Assembly (NCBI RefSeq): GCF_019061145.1
Contig: NZ_JAHQZS010000003.1
Coordinates: forward strand, 62,001 to 126,000
Origin: Anianabacter salinae
GTDB taxonomy: Bacteria; Pseudomonadota; Alphaproteobacteria; Rhodobacterales; Rhodobacteraceae
Length of the DNA: 64,000 nt
Direction: 5' to 3'
Below are positions 34,703-46,171 of this stretch, piece after piece. Position numbers and translations under genes: made by a program. The stretch's first letter is position 1, and each line of letters starts with the position of its first letter. The notes beneath the pieces are model-generated. The model made no database searches. It was not told the DNA's origin and was given only the letters and a program-made list of their open reading frames with translations.

Positions 34703-35437
34703 TCAATAGGTCTGGGTTTCTTCGCCGAACCACTTTTTCAGCATGGTGTTCAGCGTGCCGTCCTCTTTCATCGAGGTGATCGCGGCGTCGAACTTGTCCT
34801 TCAGCTCGGTGTCGCTTTCGCGCAGGCCAAGGCCGATGCCGCCGCCCAGCGGAACCTCGTCGCCAACGAACGTCAACTCGCCGCCCGAAGCATCCACGAT
34901 CGGCTTGAGATAGTCGTAGTCAGCGAACACCGCGTCCGCCTCGCCGTTGCGCACGGCTGCGACGGTTTCCTCGGGCGTGGCATATTCCACCAGAGTCGCG
35001 CCGGATTCGGCGACATGGCCCGCCTGGATCGTGGCGGTCTGCGCGGCGACGACACCTGACATCACGTCGACCGAATCGCTGGCCGCAACGTAGGCCGAGG
35101 CGGTCGGCGGATAGTAGTTCTGGGTGAAGTCGATGACTTCCTCGCGCTCGTCGGTGATCGACATGCCCGCGATGATGGTGTCGTAGTTGCCGGACACGAG
35201 GTTCGGGATGATCGAATCCCAGTCGTTCGTGACCCACTCGCAGGTCAGCTCGGCGCGCGCGCACAGCTCGTCGCCCAGCTCGCGCTCGAAACCGGCCACC
35301 TCGCCGGAATCGTCGATGAAGTTGTAGGGAGGATAGGCGCCCTCGGTGCCCATGCGGACGGTCTGCGCGTGGCTTGCGGCAAACGCGGCGCCTGTCATCA
35401 GGGCCAGTGCGGCGGCGGTGGAAAGGATCAGTTTCAT
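34703..35437 (-). CDS. Periplasmic amino-acid/amine-binding protein of the ABC transporter
   Basis: The 244-residue protein has a signal peptide (cleavage near AFA-A, residue 20) and the family 3 solute-binding fold: TEGAYPPYNFIDDSGEVAGF, then SIITDERE-type sequence (GMSITDEREEVIDFTQNYY) and ADAVFADYDYL. It captures the substrate in the periplasm. The substrate is likely a basic amino acid, opine or amine, judging from the family and from the ligase and oxidase genes downstream. Confidence 0.9.
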   Translation of the reverse strand: MKLILSTAAALALMTGAAFAASHAQTVRMGTEGAYPPYNFIDDSGEVAGFERELGDELCARAELTCEWVTNDWDSIIPNLVSGNYDTIIAGMSITDEREEVIDFTQNYYPPTASAYVAASDSVDVMSGVVAAQTATIQAGHVAESGATLVEYATPEETVAAVRNGEADAVFADYDYLKPIVDASGGELTFVGDEVPLGGGIGLGLRESDTELKDKFDAAITSMKEDGTLNTMLKKWFGEETQTY

Positions 35438-35466
35438 CGAAGTCTCCCGGTTGCGGTTTGTTTATT

Positions 35467-36240
35467 TCAGGCGGCGGTAGCGCTCAGGAACTGGCGCAGC
35501 CGCTCGGTCTCCGGCGCCCCGAACAGGCGCGCGGGGGGGCCTTCCTCCTCGATCTTGCCTTGATGGAGAAAGACGACATGGTCCGACACGTCACGCGCCA
35601 TGGCCATGTCATGAGTGACAAGAAGCATCGTGCGCCCCTCGTCGGCAATAGCCTTGATGACGCGCACGACCTCTTGTTCAAGCTCGGGGTCGAGCGCCGA
35701 TGTCGGCTCGTCGAACAAAAGCGCGCGCGGCTCCATGCACAGGGCGCGGGCGATGGCGGCGCGCTGCTGCTGGCCGCCCGAAAGCTGCGCGGGGTAGGCA
35801 TCGCACTTGTCGCCGATGCCGACCTTGTCGAGATAGCCGCGCGCCGCGCTCTCGGCCTCGGCGCGGGGGCGGCCCAGCACGGTGACCGGCGCCTCCATCA
35901 CATTCTGAAGGATCGTCATGTGCGCCCACAGATTGAACTGCTGGAACACCATGGACAGGTTGGTGCGGATGCGGGTCACCTGCTTGCGGTCCGCAGGCTG
36001 ACGGCCACCGCCACGGCCCCGCCAGGACACCGGCTCGCCCTCGAACAGGATCTCGCCCGACTGGCTGTCTTCCAGAAGGTTCACGCAGCGCAGAAGCGTC
36101 GATTTGCCGGACCCCGACGAGCCGATCAGCGACACGACATGCCCCTTGGGCGCAGCCATGTCGACGCCCTTGAGCACCTCGAGGCTGCCATAGCTCTTGT
36201 GCAGGTCGCGGATTTCTATGACGGGCACTTTATCGTTCAA
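35467..36240 (-). CDS. ABC transporter ATP-binding protein (HisP/ArtP-like)
   Basis: The 257-residue ATPase has Walker A GSSGSGKST (about 40-48), signature LSGGQQQR, Walker B LLFDEPTSALDP and the switch His in LLVTHDMAMA. It energises the transporter encoded by the three genes that follow. Start options are TTG at 36240 or GTG at 36228; TTG is chosen because GGACAG lies at better spacing. A longer frame continues to 36741 but covers the opposite-direction gap and is not homologous. Confidence 0.9.
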   Translation of the reverse strand: MNDKVPVIEIRDLHKSYGSLEVLKGVDMAAPKGHVVSLIGSSGSGKSTLLRCVNLLEDSQSGEILFEGEPVSWRGRGGGRQPADRKQVTRIRTNLSMVFQQFNLWAHMTILQNVMEAPVTVLGRPRAEAESAARGYLDKVGIGDKCDAYPAQLSGGQQQRAAIARALCMEPRALLFDEPTSALDPELEQEVVRVIKAIADEGRTMLLVTHDMAMARDVSDHVVFLHQGKIEEEGPPARLFGAPETERLRQFLSATAA

Positions 36241-36338
36241 CGGCTCTGTCCGTTTGGTCCAAGCCCGGAGTAGGGCGGAAGACGGCGGCAAATGCAATGG
36301 GGCGAGGCGGTCTGACGTGACGGGATCAGGGCATTCGC

Positions 36339-37109
36339 CTAAAGAACGGGCTGTGCCTGGCTTGGAAGCGGGGGCGTAACGACAGCAAGATAGTCCGCGT
36401 CGCACATACGGTGAAAGCCGGTGACGCCGGTGCGGTCTCGCAGGCCGTCCGGCATTGCGGTCACCGCCGCCTCGAGGATGTCGGCGATGCGGCCCGCAGG
36501 CTGGCCCGGCGCCGCCACCAGCGGCAGGGCGGGCGAGGACGGCGTGGGGCCCAGCACCCGCAGCCGCGCCGCCATGTCCGGCTCGTGCCTCTGGATCAGG
36601 CGCCAGGTCACGGCATCCACCGCTGCGATGTCGGCGCGGCCCTCGGCGACCAGCCCTGCGCTGGCTCTGTGCGCGCCAGTGTGGTGGAACCGGCGAAAGG
36701 TGATCCCGGCGGCCTTTGCGGCGGCATGCGCGGCGCACCAACCCGATTGGCTGTCGAACCCGTTGAGCGCCAGCGCCGCCTCGCGGAACTGCGCCAGATC
36801 CTCACGCGGATCGTTCCGCGCCACGACCATCTCGCTGCGGTAGTGCCCGGTCGGCACGCCTTGAAGGCCATAGTCGAAGGTCCCGATCAACTGGACGCGG
36901 TCGTGCAGCCGCGCGCGGTAGGGCAGCCCGCAGGTCTGGCCGATCACCAGGCCCGGATCTTCCCAAAGCGCCCAAAGATCGTCGCCGCGCGTCAGCGCCA
37001 GGGGGGCGGGAACTCCGCCCTCCCGCAGCGCATCGCCGAGATATGACCACAAGGCATCGACCCCGGCCCGCTCTTCGGGCCAGTCATACATCGGCAGTGC
37101 GGCGATCAC
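36339..37109 (-). CDS. PhnD-like phosphate/phosphonate binding-protein fold without signal peptide
   Basis: The 256-residue protein resembles PhnD/SsuA-type periplasmic binding proteins: YLGDALREGG, GLVIGQTCGLPYRARL, and RADIAAVDAVTWRLIQRHEP. It lacks a signal peptide from the GTG start at 37109, which overlaps the stop of the TerB-like gene (GTGA). Either it acts in the cytoplasm or it is exported by other means. Frame extension upstream offers no hydrophobic leader. Confidence 0.72.
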   Translation of the reverse strand: MIAALPMYDWPEERAGVDALWSYLGDALREGGVPAPLALTRGDDLWALWEDPGLVIGQTCGLPYRARLHDRVQLIGTFDYGLQGVPTGHYRSEMVVARNDPREDLAQFREAALALNGFDSQSGWCAAHAAAKAAGITFRRFHHTGAHRASAGLVAEGRADIAAVDAVTWRLIQRHEPDMAARLRVLGPTPSSPALPLVAAPGQPAGRIADILEAAVTAMPDGLRDRTGVTGFHRMCDADYLAVVTPPLPSQAQPVL

Positions 37110-37546
37110 TTGCGGTCTTCCACCCGCTTGCGGGCGATATTGGAATCGCGGTCGTTCACGCCCAGAAGCGGCGCGACCTGCCGCAGAAGCGCGTCTTCCT
37201 CTTCGTCGCGGGCGCCATCGGCCAGCACGATCTCCCACAGCGCCTCGATCACGGCGGCGCGGTCGTCGTAAGGAACGGCGGCCTTGATCGCGCGGGTGAA
37301 GCGGACGGTGTCGGGCGCCTCGGACTCAAGCTGCTCGGCGTCGCGGCGCAGCGCCGTCGCCTCGAACGGCGACAGTCCAAAGCGCTGCGCGGCGATCCGG
37401 TCGATGCGGTCGATCTCGTCCGCTGCATAATGACCGTCCGCCTTGGCGATGCGGACAAGAAGGGCGGTCAGGGCCAGCCGCGCATCGCCATCGGGCAGCG
37501 TCTGGGGCTCTGGCGCGGTGAGGCGGCGAAGGAAATCTGCAAACAT
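37106..37546 (-). CDS. TerB-like (tellurite resistance-type helical) protein
   Basis: The 146-residue helical protein has the TerB-type core: ALTALLVRIAKADGHYAADE and ALWEIVLADGARDEEEDALL, with paired acidic turns that could bind metal. TerB-domain proteins occur well outside tellurite resistance operons, and no other ter genes are present, so the role is open. Confidence 0.78.
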   Translation of the reverse strand: MFADFLRRLTAPEPQTLPDGDARLALTALLVRIAKADGHYAADEIDRIDRIAAQRFGLSPFEATALRRDAEQLESEAPDTVRFTRAIKAAVPYDDRAAVIEALWEIVLADGARDEEEDALLRQVAPLLGVNDRDSNIARKRVEDRK

Positions 37547-37589
37547 GGGCGTTTATATATGCGGGCAAAGCGCGCGGGGAAAGCCCCGG

Positions 37590-38375
37590 TCACCTCCGCG
37601 CGAGGCGGGCAAAGATCGCATCCAGCCTGCGCGCCTCGTCGTCCATGCCATAGGGCGGGTTCAGCACGAACACGCCCGAGCCGATCATTTTGTGCCCGGT
37701 GCGCGCGGGCGGAAACCGCACCTCGTAGCGAAGACCGCCGGGATGCGCGGCGCAAAGCGCGTCCAGCATCGGCACATGCGCGCCGCTGGTCAGCACCGGA
37801 TACCACAGCATCACGACGCCCACGTTCCAGGCGCGCGCCAGCTTGGCGATGAAACCGGGGATGGCGTCGTAATCGGCCTTCACCTCGTAGGACGGATCGA
37901 TCAGGATCATCCCCCGGCGCGGGGTCGGCGGGGCCAGCGACATTGCCATCGCAAAGCCGTCCTCGGCCCGGACCCTTGCGCGCCACATGCCCGGCGCCAC
38001 GCCGAGCGCGGCGCGCTCCTGCGGGTGCAATTCGGCCAGGGTGATCGTGTCGGTGTCGCGCAAGAGATGCGACGCCACGAGGGGCGAGCCGGGATAGGCG
38101 CTGGCGCCGTTGGTGGCCCGCACCGCCGCCAGCACGCGGGCATAGGGATGGCTTGCCGGGAACGCTTGCGACAGCCGGGCGATCCCTTGCGCCGCCTCGC
38201 CGGTCTTGAGCGCCTCTGCCGCCGACAGGTCATAGAGCCCCCGCCCGGCGTGGGTCTCGATGTAGGACAGCGGCTTGTCCTTGCGGGTCAGGTAGTCGAG
38301 CGCGAAGGCCAGAAGCGCGTGCTTGTGGACATCAGCGAGGTTCCCCGCGTGGTAAAGGTGCTGGTAGGAGAGCAT
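37590..38375 (-). CDS. rlmJ: 23S rRNA (adenine-2030-N6)-methyltransferase
   Basis: The 261-residue SAM-dependent methyltransferase modifies A2030 of 23S rRNA. The RlmJ N-terminus LSYQHLYHAGNLADVHKHAL is diagnostic; the catalytic motif is GMILIDPSYE and the SAM region ETHAGRGLYDL. Length is close to the family norm of about 280. A short hairpin (37575-37588) follows the stop on the transcribed strand. Confidence 0.92.
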   Translation of the reverse strand: MLSYQHLYHAGNLADVHKHALLAFALDYLTRKDKPLSYIETHAGRGLYDLSAAEALKTGEAAQGIARLSQAFPASHPYARVLAAVRATNGASAYPGSPLVASHLLRDTDTITLAELHPQERAALGVAPGMWRARVRAEDGFAMAMSLAPPTPRRGMILIDPSYEVKADYDAIPGFIAKLARAWNVGVVMLWYPVLTSGAHVPMLDALCAAHPGGLRYEVRFPPARTGHKMIGSGVFVLNPPYGMDDEARRLDAIFARLARR

Positions 38376-38556
38376 GGGGCGTCAGTGGCCGAGGATGCGG
38401 GTCAGGGCAAGGGGTTTGCCGAGGGGGCGGCAGGCGACAGGCCCGGGGGGGGGACGCCGCTTGCGGGCATTGAGCCCGCTGCGCGGCGTGCGAGATGTTC
38501 CCTCTCGCGCTCTCCCGAGTATTTCGAGACCAAAGACGGGATCAGTTTGCGGGGGC
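38376..38556. other. Gap between rlmJ and pyrG
   Basis: No gene seen. The stretch is G-rich near 38440-38455 and contains the 19-mer CTCCCGAGTATTTCGAGAC at 38512-38530, close to the pyrG stop. From memory, similar CTCCCGAGTATTT sequences recur between genes of Rhodobacterales; this was not checked. Confidence 0.3.
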
Positions 38557-40200
38557 CTACACCAGCCGCGACATCTCTTTCGCCGCGCGCACGAAATCGC
38601 GGAACAGCGGATGCGGTTCGAACGGTTTGGACTTCAGCTCGGGGTGGAACTGGACGCCGATGAACCACGGGTGATCCTCGACCTCGACGATCTCGGGCAG
38701 GCGGCCGTCGGGCGACATGCCGGAAAAGCACAGGCCGACGTCCTGCAGCGCCTCGCGGTACTTGATGTCGACCTCGTAGCGGTGGCGGTGGCGTTCCTCG
38801 ATCACCGTCTCGCCATAGACCTCGGCCACCTTGGAGCCCTCTTTCAGGTTCGCGGTGTAGGAGCCAAGGCGCATGGTGCCGCCCTTGTCGTCATCCACCT
38901 TGCGCGCGACGGTGGCGTTGCCCTGCACCCATTCCTTGAGGTGATAGACCACCGGCTCGAACCGGCGCTTGCCGGCCTCATGGTCGAATTCCTCGGACCC
39001 GGCGGTGGTGACGCCCGCAAGGTTCCGCGCCGCCTCGATCACCGCCATCTGCATGCCAAGGCAGATGCCGAGATAGGGGATCTTGCGTTCGCGCGCGAAT
39101 TGCGCGGCGCGGATCTTGCCTTCGGTCCCGCGCTCGCCAAAGCCGCCGGGGACGAGGATCGCGTGGAAGCCTTCAAGGTAGGGGCCGGGGTCTTCGCGTT
39201 CGAACAGCTCGGCGTCGACCCATTCCACGCGCACCTTGACGCGGTTGGCCATGCCGCCGTGGGTCAGCGCCTCGGCGATGGATTTATAGGCGTCTTCCAG
39301 CTGGGTGTACTTGCCGACGATGGCGACGCGCACCTCGCCCTCGGCGTTGAAGATGCGGTCATAGACGTCGTGCCAGCGGGTGAGATCCGGGCGCGGCGCG
39401 GGGCTGATCTGGAAGGCGTCCAGAACCGCCTGGTCCAGCCCCTCGCGGTGATAGGCCAGCGGCGCCTCGTAGATGGACTTCAGGTCATAGGCGGCGATCA
39501 CGCTGTCGGGGCGCACGTTGCAGAACAGCGCCAGCTTCTCGCGTTCCTTCTGCGGAATGGGGCGTTCCGAGCGGCAGACGAGGATGTCAGGCTGCAACCC
39601 GATGGACCGCAACTCCTTGACCGAGTGCTGCGTGGGTTTCGTCTTCAACTCGCCGCTGGCCGCGAGCCAGGGCAGCAGCGTCAGGTGCATGAAGATGCAC
39701 TGGCCGCGCGGCTTGTCTTGCGCGAACTGGCGGATCGCCTCGAAGAAGGGCAGGCCCTCGATGTCTCCGACAGTGCCGCCGATCTCGCAGAGCATGAAAT
39801 CCACCTCGTCCTCGCCGATCGAGATGAAATCCTTGATCTCGTTGGTGACGTGCGGGATCACCTGGATCGTCTTGCCGAGGTAGTCGCCGCGCCGTTCCTT
39901 TTCGAGCACGTTGGAATAGATCCGGCCCGAGGACACCGAATCCGTGGCGCGCGCCGCGACGCCGGTGAACCGCTCGTAATGGCCAAGGTCGAGATCCGTC
40001 TCGGCGCCGTCGTCGGTGACGAACACCTCGCCATGCTCGAACGGCGACATCGTGCCGGGATCGACGTTGAGATAGGGGTCAAGCTTGCGCAGCCGCACCG
40101 AGAACCCGCGCGCCTGCAAGAGTGCGCCCAAGGCCGCCGAGGCAAGGCCCTTGCCAAGCGACGAGACGACACCGCCAGTGATGAAAACGAACCGTGCCAT
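38557..40200 (-). CDS. pyrG: CTP synthase
   Basis: The 547-residue enzyme aminates UTP to CTP using glutamine. The N-terminal amidoligase domain starts with [17 protein letters not shown] and the C-terminal glutaminase domain has the nucleophile in [12 protein letters not shown] and HPELKSKPF with the His-x-Glu. Length is typical. It follows secG in the same direction with 174 bases between, a common alphaproteobacterial arrangement. Confidence 0.97.
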   Translation of the reverse strand: MARFVFITGGVVSSLGKGLASAALGALLQARGFSVRLRKLDPYLNVDPGTMSPFEHGEVFVTDDGAETDLDLGHYERFTGVAARATDSVSSGRIYSNVLEKERRGDYLGKTIQVIPHVTNEIKDFISIGEDEVDFMLCEIGGTVGDIEGLPFFEAIRQFAQDKPRGQCIFMHLTLLPWLAASGELKTKPTQHSVKELRSIGLQPDILVCRSERPIPQKEREKLALFCNVRPDSVIAAYDLKSIYEAPLAYHREGLDQAVLDAFQISPAPRPDLTRWHDVYDRIFNAEGEVRVAIVGKYTQLEDAYKSIAEALTHGGMANRVKVRVEWVDAELFEREDPGPYLEGFHAILVPGGFGERGTEGKIRAAQFARERKIPYLGICLGMQMAVIEAARNLAGVTTAGSEEFDHEAGKRRFEPVVYHLKEWVQGNATVARKVDDDKGGTMRLGSYTANLKEGSKVAEVYGETVIEERHRHRYEVDIKYREALQDVGLCFSGMSPDGRLPEIVEVEDHPWFIGVQFHPELKSKPFEPHPLFRDFVRAAKEMSRLV

Positions 40201-40374
40201 TGCGGGCTGGGCCCCCCCGTGTTGCTGCAAACCTCGATCGGGTGCGGCAGCCGGATTTTTCGCCTGCCCACGGGATTTCAACGGTAAAGGATTCGGTCGT
40301 CCCGCGCAACCGAACCGCAAGATAAGGGAGGGCCCGAAAACCGGGCCGCAACCATTAGTGGTCGATCAGCGCCT

Positions 40375-40758
40375 TCAGTCGGCGCGGGGCAGCGACAGCG
40401 GCGCGCTGTCGTCGGTGCCGGTGTTTCCGCCGATGCCCGGAAGCGTCAGATCGCCCGCGCCAGGAAGCGCCGGTGCGGCCGGCGATTGCGGCGCCTCGAT
40501 GCCAAGACGGTCCAGGACCGAGCTGTCGGCCGAATTCTGCGCCGCCATGATCGTCAGGAAGATCGACGTGCCGATGAAGGCGATGGCGAAGCCCCAGGTC
40601 AGCTTGCCAAGGGCCGTGCCCGCGCTGCGGCTCGACATGGCACCGCCGCCGCCTCCGCCGCCCATGCCAAGGCCGCCGCCTTCGGAGCGCTGAAGAAGCA
40701 CCACGCCGATCAGGCCAAGCGCCAGGATCAGGTGAATGATGAGGACGACGTTTTCCAT
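40375..40758 (-). CDS. secG: Preprotein translocase subunit SecG
   Basis: The 127-residue inner-membrane subunit of SecYEG has two membrane helices: VLIIHLILALGLIGVVLLQ and WGFAIAFIGTSIFLTIMAA. Between them is the typical Gly-rich loop (GGGLGMGGGGGGGAMSSRS). The C-terminal extension, rich in Pro and Gly, is longer than in E. coli, as usual for alphaproteobacteria. Confidence 0.94.
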   Translation of the reverse strand: MENVVLIIHLILALGLIGVVLLQRSEGGGLGMGGGGGGGAMSSRSAGTALGKLTWGFAIAFIGTSIFLTIMAAQNSADSSVLDRLGIEAPQSPAAPALPGAGDLTLPGIGGNTGTDDSAPLSLPRAD

Positions 40759-40855
40759 GCTCTGGGGCCTTCGGGTTCAGACAGGCGGTATCTAGAGGGT
40801 CATGGATTGGGTCGCAACCCCGCAATGCCGCCCGTGGCCGCATTCCGCAGAGGCG

Positions 40856-41251
40856 CTATTCGTCCACGTCGTCCACGTCCAGTTGCCCCGACAGCGCCCG
40901 CCGGACGAACGACCACGACATGCCGATGCCAAGCACCAGTGAGATCGCAAGGATCGACAGCCAGACGTTGAGGTCGGGGTCCTGGAACGACAACAGGCCG
41001 AAATCATGCAGCACCCAGCCTAGCACCGTGACCAGCGCCGCGACCAGAAGCATGCCGAACACCCCGATCGAACGGAACGTCGCGCGCAGGTAGACGACAT
41101 AGGCGATCACCAGGATCAGGCCGAAGAGGATCACCAGCGACAGACTGCTTTCATATTCGCGCCGGGCCCAGGCGACGTAATTCCATTGCGTCGGGTTGAA
41201 TGTCACCGCCAGCAGCAGAAAGGCGAATGTCCAGCGGGCAATGAATGTCAT
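40856..41251 (-). CDS. Small four-helix membrane protein (DUF6524-like)
   Basis: The 131-residue protein has four hydrophobic segments, beginning [20 protein letters not shown] and ending in an acidic tail (DVDDVDE). The [10 protein letters not shown] motif after helix 1 fits what I recall of the DUF6524 family; the name is from memory. The start at 41251 is used; a frame to 41395 adds residues over the purA leader. Confidence 0.7.
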   Translation of the reverse strand: MTFIARWTFAFLLLAVTFNPTQWNYVAWARREYESSLSLVILFGLILVIAYVVYLRATFRSIGVFGMLLVAALVTVLGWVLHDFGLLSFQDPDLNVWLSILAISLVLGIGMSWSFVRRALSGQLDVDDVDE

Positions 41252-41401
41252 CGGGGCTCTCGCGTGAGTGTCCCGTGCTGTTTGGCCGATCCGCCCCGCT
41301 CCTGTCCAGCCCAAGGGATCAATTTCGAGGTTTCGCACGCTTGCGCGCCCCGGTATGAGGGCAGGGTTTGTGAACCGGCCAACCAAGGGGTCCATCCAGT
41401 C

Positions 41402-42694
41402 ATGGCAAACGTCGTCGTCGTGGGCGCCCAGTGGGGCGATGAAGGCAAGGGAAAGATCGTCGACTGGCTGTCAGAGCGGGCCGACGTGATCTGCCGGTTC
41501 CAGGGAGGCCATAACGCGGGCCACACGCTGGTGATCGACGGGACGGTCTACAAGCTTCATGCGCTGCCTTCGGGCGTGGTGCGCGGCGGCAAGCTGTCGG
41601 TGATCGGCAACGGCGTGGTGCTGGACCCCTGGCACCTGCTGCAGGAAATCGAGACGATCCGGGCGCAAGGCGTCGAGATCACCCCCGAGACGCTGATGAT
41701 CGCCGAGAACACGCCGCTGATCCTGCCATTCCACGGCGAATTGGACCGCGCGCGGGAAAACCAGAACTCGGTCGCCAAGATCGGCACCACCGGGCGCGGC
41801 ATCGGCCCCGCCTACGAGGACAAGGTCGGGCGCCGGGTGATCCGCGTCGCCGATCTGGCTGACGATGCGACGCTGGAACTGCGCGTCGACCGCGCGCTGG
41901 TACATCACAACGCCTTGCGCGCGGGTCTGGGGCTGGAGGCAATCGACCGCGACGCGCTGATCGCCAAGCTGCGTGACGTGGCGCCGCACATCCTGCGCTT
42001 TGCCGCGCCGGTGTGGAAGGTGCTGAACGAGCGTCGCAAGGCCGGCAACCGCATCCTGTTCGAGGGGGCGCAGGGCGCTCTTCTGGACATCGACTTTGGC
42101 ACCTATCCCTATGTGACCTCGTCCAACGTGATCGCGGGGCAGGCGGCGACGGGCACCGGCATCGGGCCGGGCGCCATCGACTTTGTCCTCGGCATCGTCA
42201 AGGCCTACACCACCCGCGTCGGTGAGGGGCCGTTTCCGACCGAATTGCACGACGCCGACGGCGAACGGCTGGGCGAGCGCGGGCACGAGTTCGGCACCAC
42301 CACGGGCCGCAAGCGGCGCTGTGGCTGGTTCGACGCCTGCCTTGTGCGCCAGACCTGCGCGACGAGCGGCGTCAACGGCATCGCGCTGACAAAGCTGGAC
42401 GTGCTGGACGGGTTCGAGACGCTGAAGATCTGCACCGGCTATGATCTGGACGGGACGCGGCTGGACTATCTGCCGACCGCCGCCGATCAGCAGGCGCGCT
42501 GCACACCGATCTACGAGGAACTGCCGGGCTGGGCAGACTCCACCGACGGGGCGCGCAGCTGGGCGGAACTTCCCGCCGAAGCGATCAAGTATGTCCGCCG
42601 CATCGAAGAGTTGATCCAGTGCCCGGTGGCGCTACTGTCCACCTCGCCCGAGCGTGAAGACACGATCCTTGTAACCGACCCCTTCGAGGACTGA
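41402..42694 (+). CDS. purA: Adenylosuccinate synthetase
   Basis: The 430-residue enzyme joins IMP and aspartate using GTP in AMP synthesis. The GTP-binding loop [14 protein letters not shown] is at the N-terminus and the catalytic [10 protein letters not shown] follows. Other family segments are [17 protein letters not shown] and [12 protein letters not shown]. Length matches the family. Its stop shares one base with the next ATG (TGATG). Confidence 0.97.
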   Translation: MANVVVVGAQWGDEGKGKIVDWLSERADVICRFQGGHNAGHTLVIDGTVYKLHALPSGVVRGGKLSVIGNGVVLDPWHLLQEIETIRAQGVEITPETLMIAENTPLILPFHGELDRARENQNSVAKIGTTGRGIGPAYEDKVGRRVIRVADLADDATLELRVDRALVHHNALRAGLGLEAIDRDALIAKLRDVAPHILRFAAPVWKVLNERRKAGNRILFEGAQGALLDIDFGTYPYVTSSNVIAGQAATGTGIGPGAIDFVLGIVKAYTTRVGEGPFPTELHDADGERLGERGHEFGTTTGRKRRCGWFDACLVRQTCATSGVNGIALTKLDVLDGFETLKICTGYDLDGTRLDYLPTAADQQARCTPIYEELPGWADSTDGARSWAELPAEAIKYVRRIEELIQCPVALLSTSPEREDTILVTDPFED

Positions 42695-42921
42695 TGGCCC
42701 TATCCTACAAAGCGCGCCGCCGCTGGTCGCTGGTCCTGCTGATCGTGGGGCTGCCGCTGTATATCGTGGTGGCGGTCAACGTCGTGGACCTGTTCGACCG
42801 CCCGCCGATTCTTGTGGAACTGCTGATCTTCGTCGTCCTCGGCATCCTGTGGGCGCTGCCCTTCAAGGCGGTGTTCAAGGGCGTCGGTCGGCCTGACCCG
42901 GACGAGAGCGCGGATCAGTAA
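42694..42921 (+). CDS. DUF2842 small membrane protein
   Basis: The 75-residue protein has two hydrophobic helices (SLVLLIVGLPLYIVVAVNVV and VELLIFVVLGILWALPF) and a basic N-terminus. It fits DUF2842, an alphaproteobacterial family of unknown function. Coupled to purA by a 1-base overlap; the end overlaps the convergent lectin gene by 7 bases. Confidence 0.82.
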   Translation: MALSYKARRRWSLVLLIVGLPLYIVVAVNVVDLFDRPPILVELLIFVVLGILWALPFKAVFKGVGRPDPDESADQ

Positions 42922-43265
42922 AGCTCCCACTCGTCGTCGTGCTTCAATTCGCCGATCGCCAGCCAGGTCGCGCTGACCCTTGCGACGCGGGTATCGCCCC
43001 AGGTACGGAACACGGCGTCGAACCCGTCCACCGCGATGTTTTCGGCAAGGATTTCGGCCCGCTGGTTGGTCTTCTGGTCCATGTCGAACATCGACATCGA
43101 AATCTGAACCGCAGGCGGCTCGCGAAAGGGCTCGGAGAATGCGATGCGCGTCCGGTGGTGACGTGGACCACGCCCCGTCCACATGTCGCCACCGTCCTCG
43201 AAATCCGAGAACAGTACGCGGGCGCCCTGATCGACGCCGATAAGATGGTTGCGTAGACGTTTCAT
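42915..43265 (-). CDS. H-type lectin domain protein
   Basis: The 116-residue protein has the H-type (discoidin-I C-terminal) lectin pattern: RTRIAFSEPFREPPAVQISM, then MDQKTNQRAEILAENI and a C-terminal WLAIGEL. The fold binds GalNAc in eukaryotes; bacterial roles are unknown. No signal peptide. The start at 43265 has GGGAG at seven bases and is preferred over an in-frame ATG at 43280. Confidence 0.8.
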   Translation of the reverse strand: MKRLRNHLIGVDQGARVLFSDFEDGGDMWTGRGPRHHRTRIAFSEPFREPPAVQISMSMFDMDQKTNQRAEILAENIAVDGFDAVFRTWGDTRVARVSATWLAIGELKHDDEWELY

Positions 43266-43320
43266 CCAATACTCCCGCAAGACGGGTTAACCCTGCAAAA
43301 CGGCAAAAGCATGGAAACAA

Positions 43321-43354
43321 AATGAATGCGGCCCCGGGATTAGCCGGGGCCGCA
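43321..43354 (-). terminator. Intrinsic terminator of the atp operon
   Basis: A perfect 11-bp stem, TGCGGCCCCGG (43327-43337) and CCGGGGCCGCA (43344-43354), has a GATTAG loop. On the minus strand it is followed by a T-rich run (TTCATTTTG), so it terminates leftward transcription from atpC. Confidence 0.85.
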
Positions 43355-43377
43355 CAACATTTCTTGCAACTATGGGT

Positions 43378-43809
43378 TTAAAGAGACGGTTGCTTGGGCG
43401 ACAGGCCGATGTGATCGCCCATGGCGACCATGTCGGCGACCAGCTTGGTCGCTTCGTCCACAAGGTTCTGGTCCCCTGCATCACGCGCCGCGCGCACACG
43501 TTCGGCCGCCTTCTCCATGAAACGGTCGATCGCTTCCTGTGTCACGTCCGAGACATGCAGCGACTCTTCGGCGAGGATCGACGCGCCTTCGGCGTTGATC
43601 TCGGCGAAGCCGCCGGTGACGGCGTATTCGTCGGTGCCGTTCGGTCCCACGATGCGCAGGATGCCCGGCCGCAGCGTGGTGATGAGGGGCATGTGCCCCG
43701 CCATCGCCGTCAGGTCGCCCTCGGCGCCCGGGATGTGAACCTCGGTTGCCTCGCCCGACGCCAGGCGGCGTTCGGGAGAGACGAGGTCGAATTGCATCGT
43801 ATCGGCCAT
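43378..43809 (-). CDS. atpC: ATP synthase F1 subunit epsilon
   Basis: The 143-residue central-stalk subunit couples rotation to catalysis and can inhibit ATP hydrolysis. The N-terminal beta-sandwich is clear (MQFDLVSPERRLASGEATEV, GDLTAMAGHMPLIT) and is followed by the helical C-terminal part. It is the last gene of atpHAGDC, 9 bases after atpD, and is followed by a strong terminator. Confidence 0.95.
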   Translation of the reverse strand: MADTMQFDLVSPERRLASGEATEVHIPGAEGDLTAMAGHMPLITTLRPGILRIVGPNGTDEYAVTGGFAEINAEGASILAEESLHVSDVTQEAIDRFMEKAAERVRAARDAGDQNLVDEATKLVADMVAMGDHIGLSPKQPSL

Positions 43810-43818
43810 GATGCCCCC

Positions 43819-46144
<2,326 letters not shown>

Positions 46145-46171
46145 GTATCCAATCCTACCTTTCGGCCAGCG

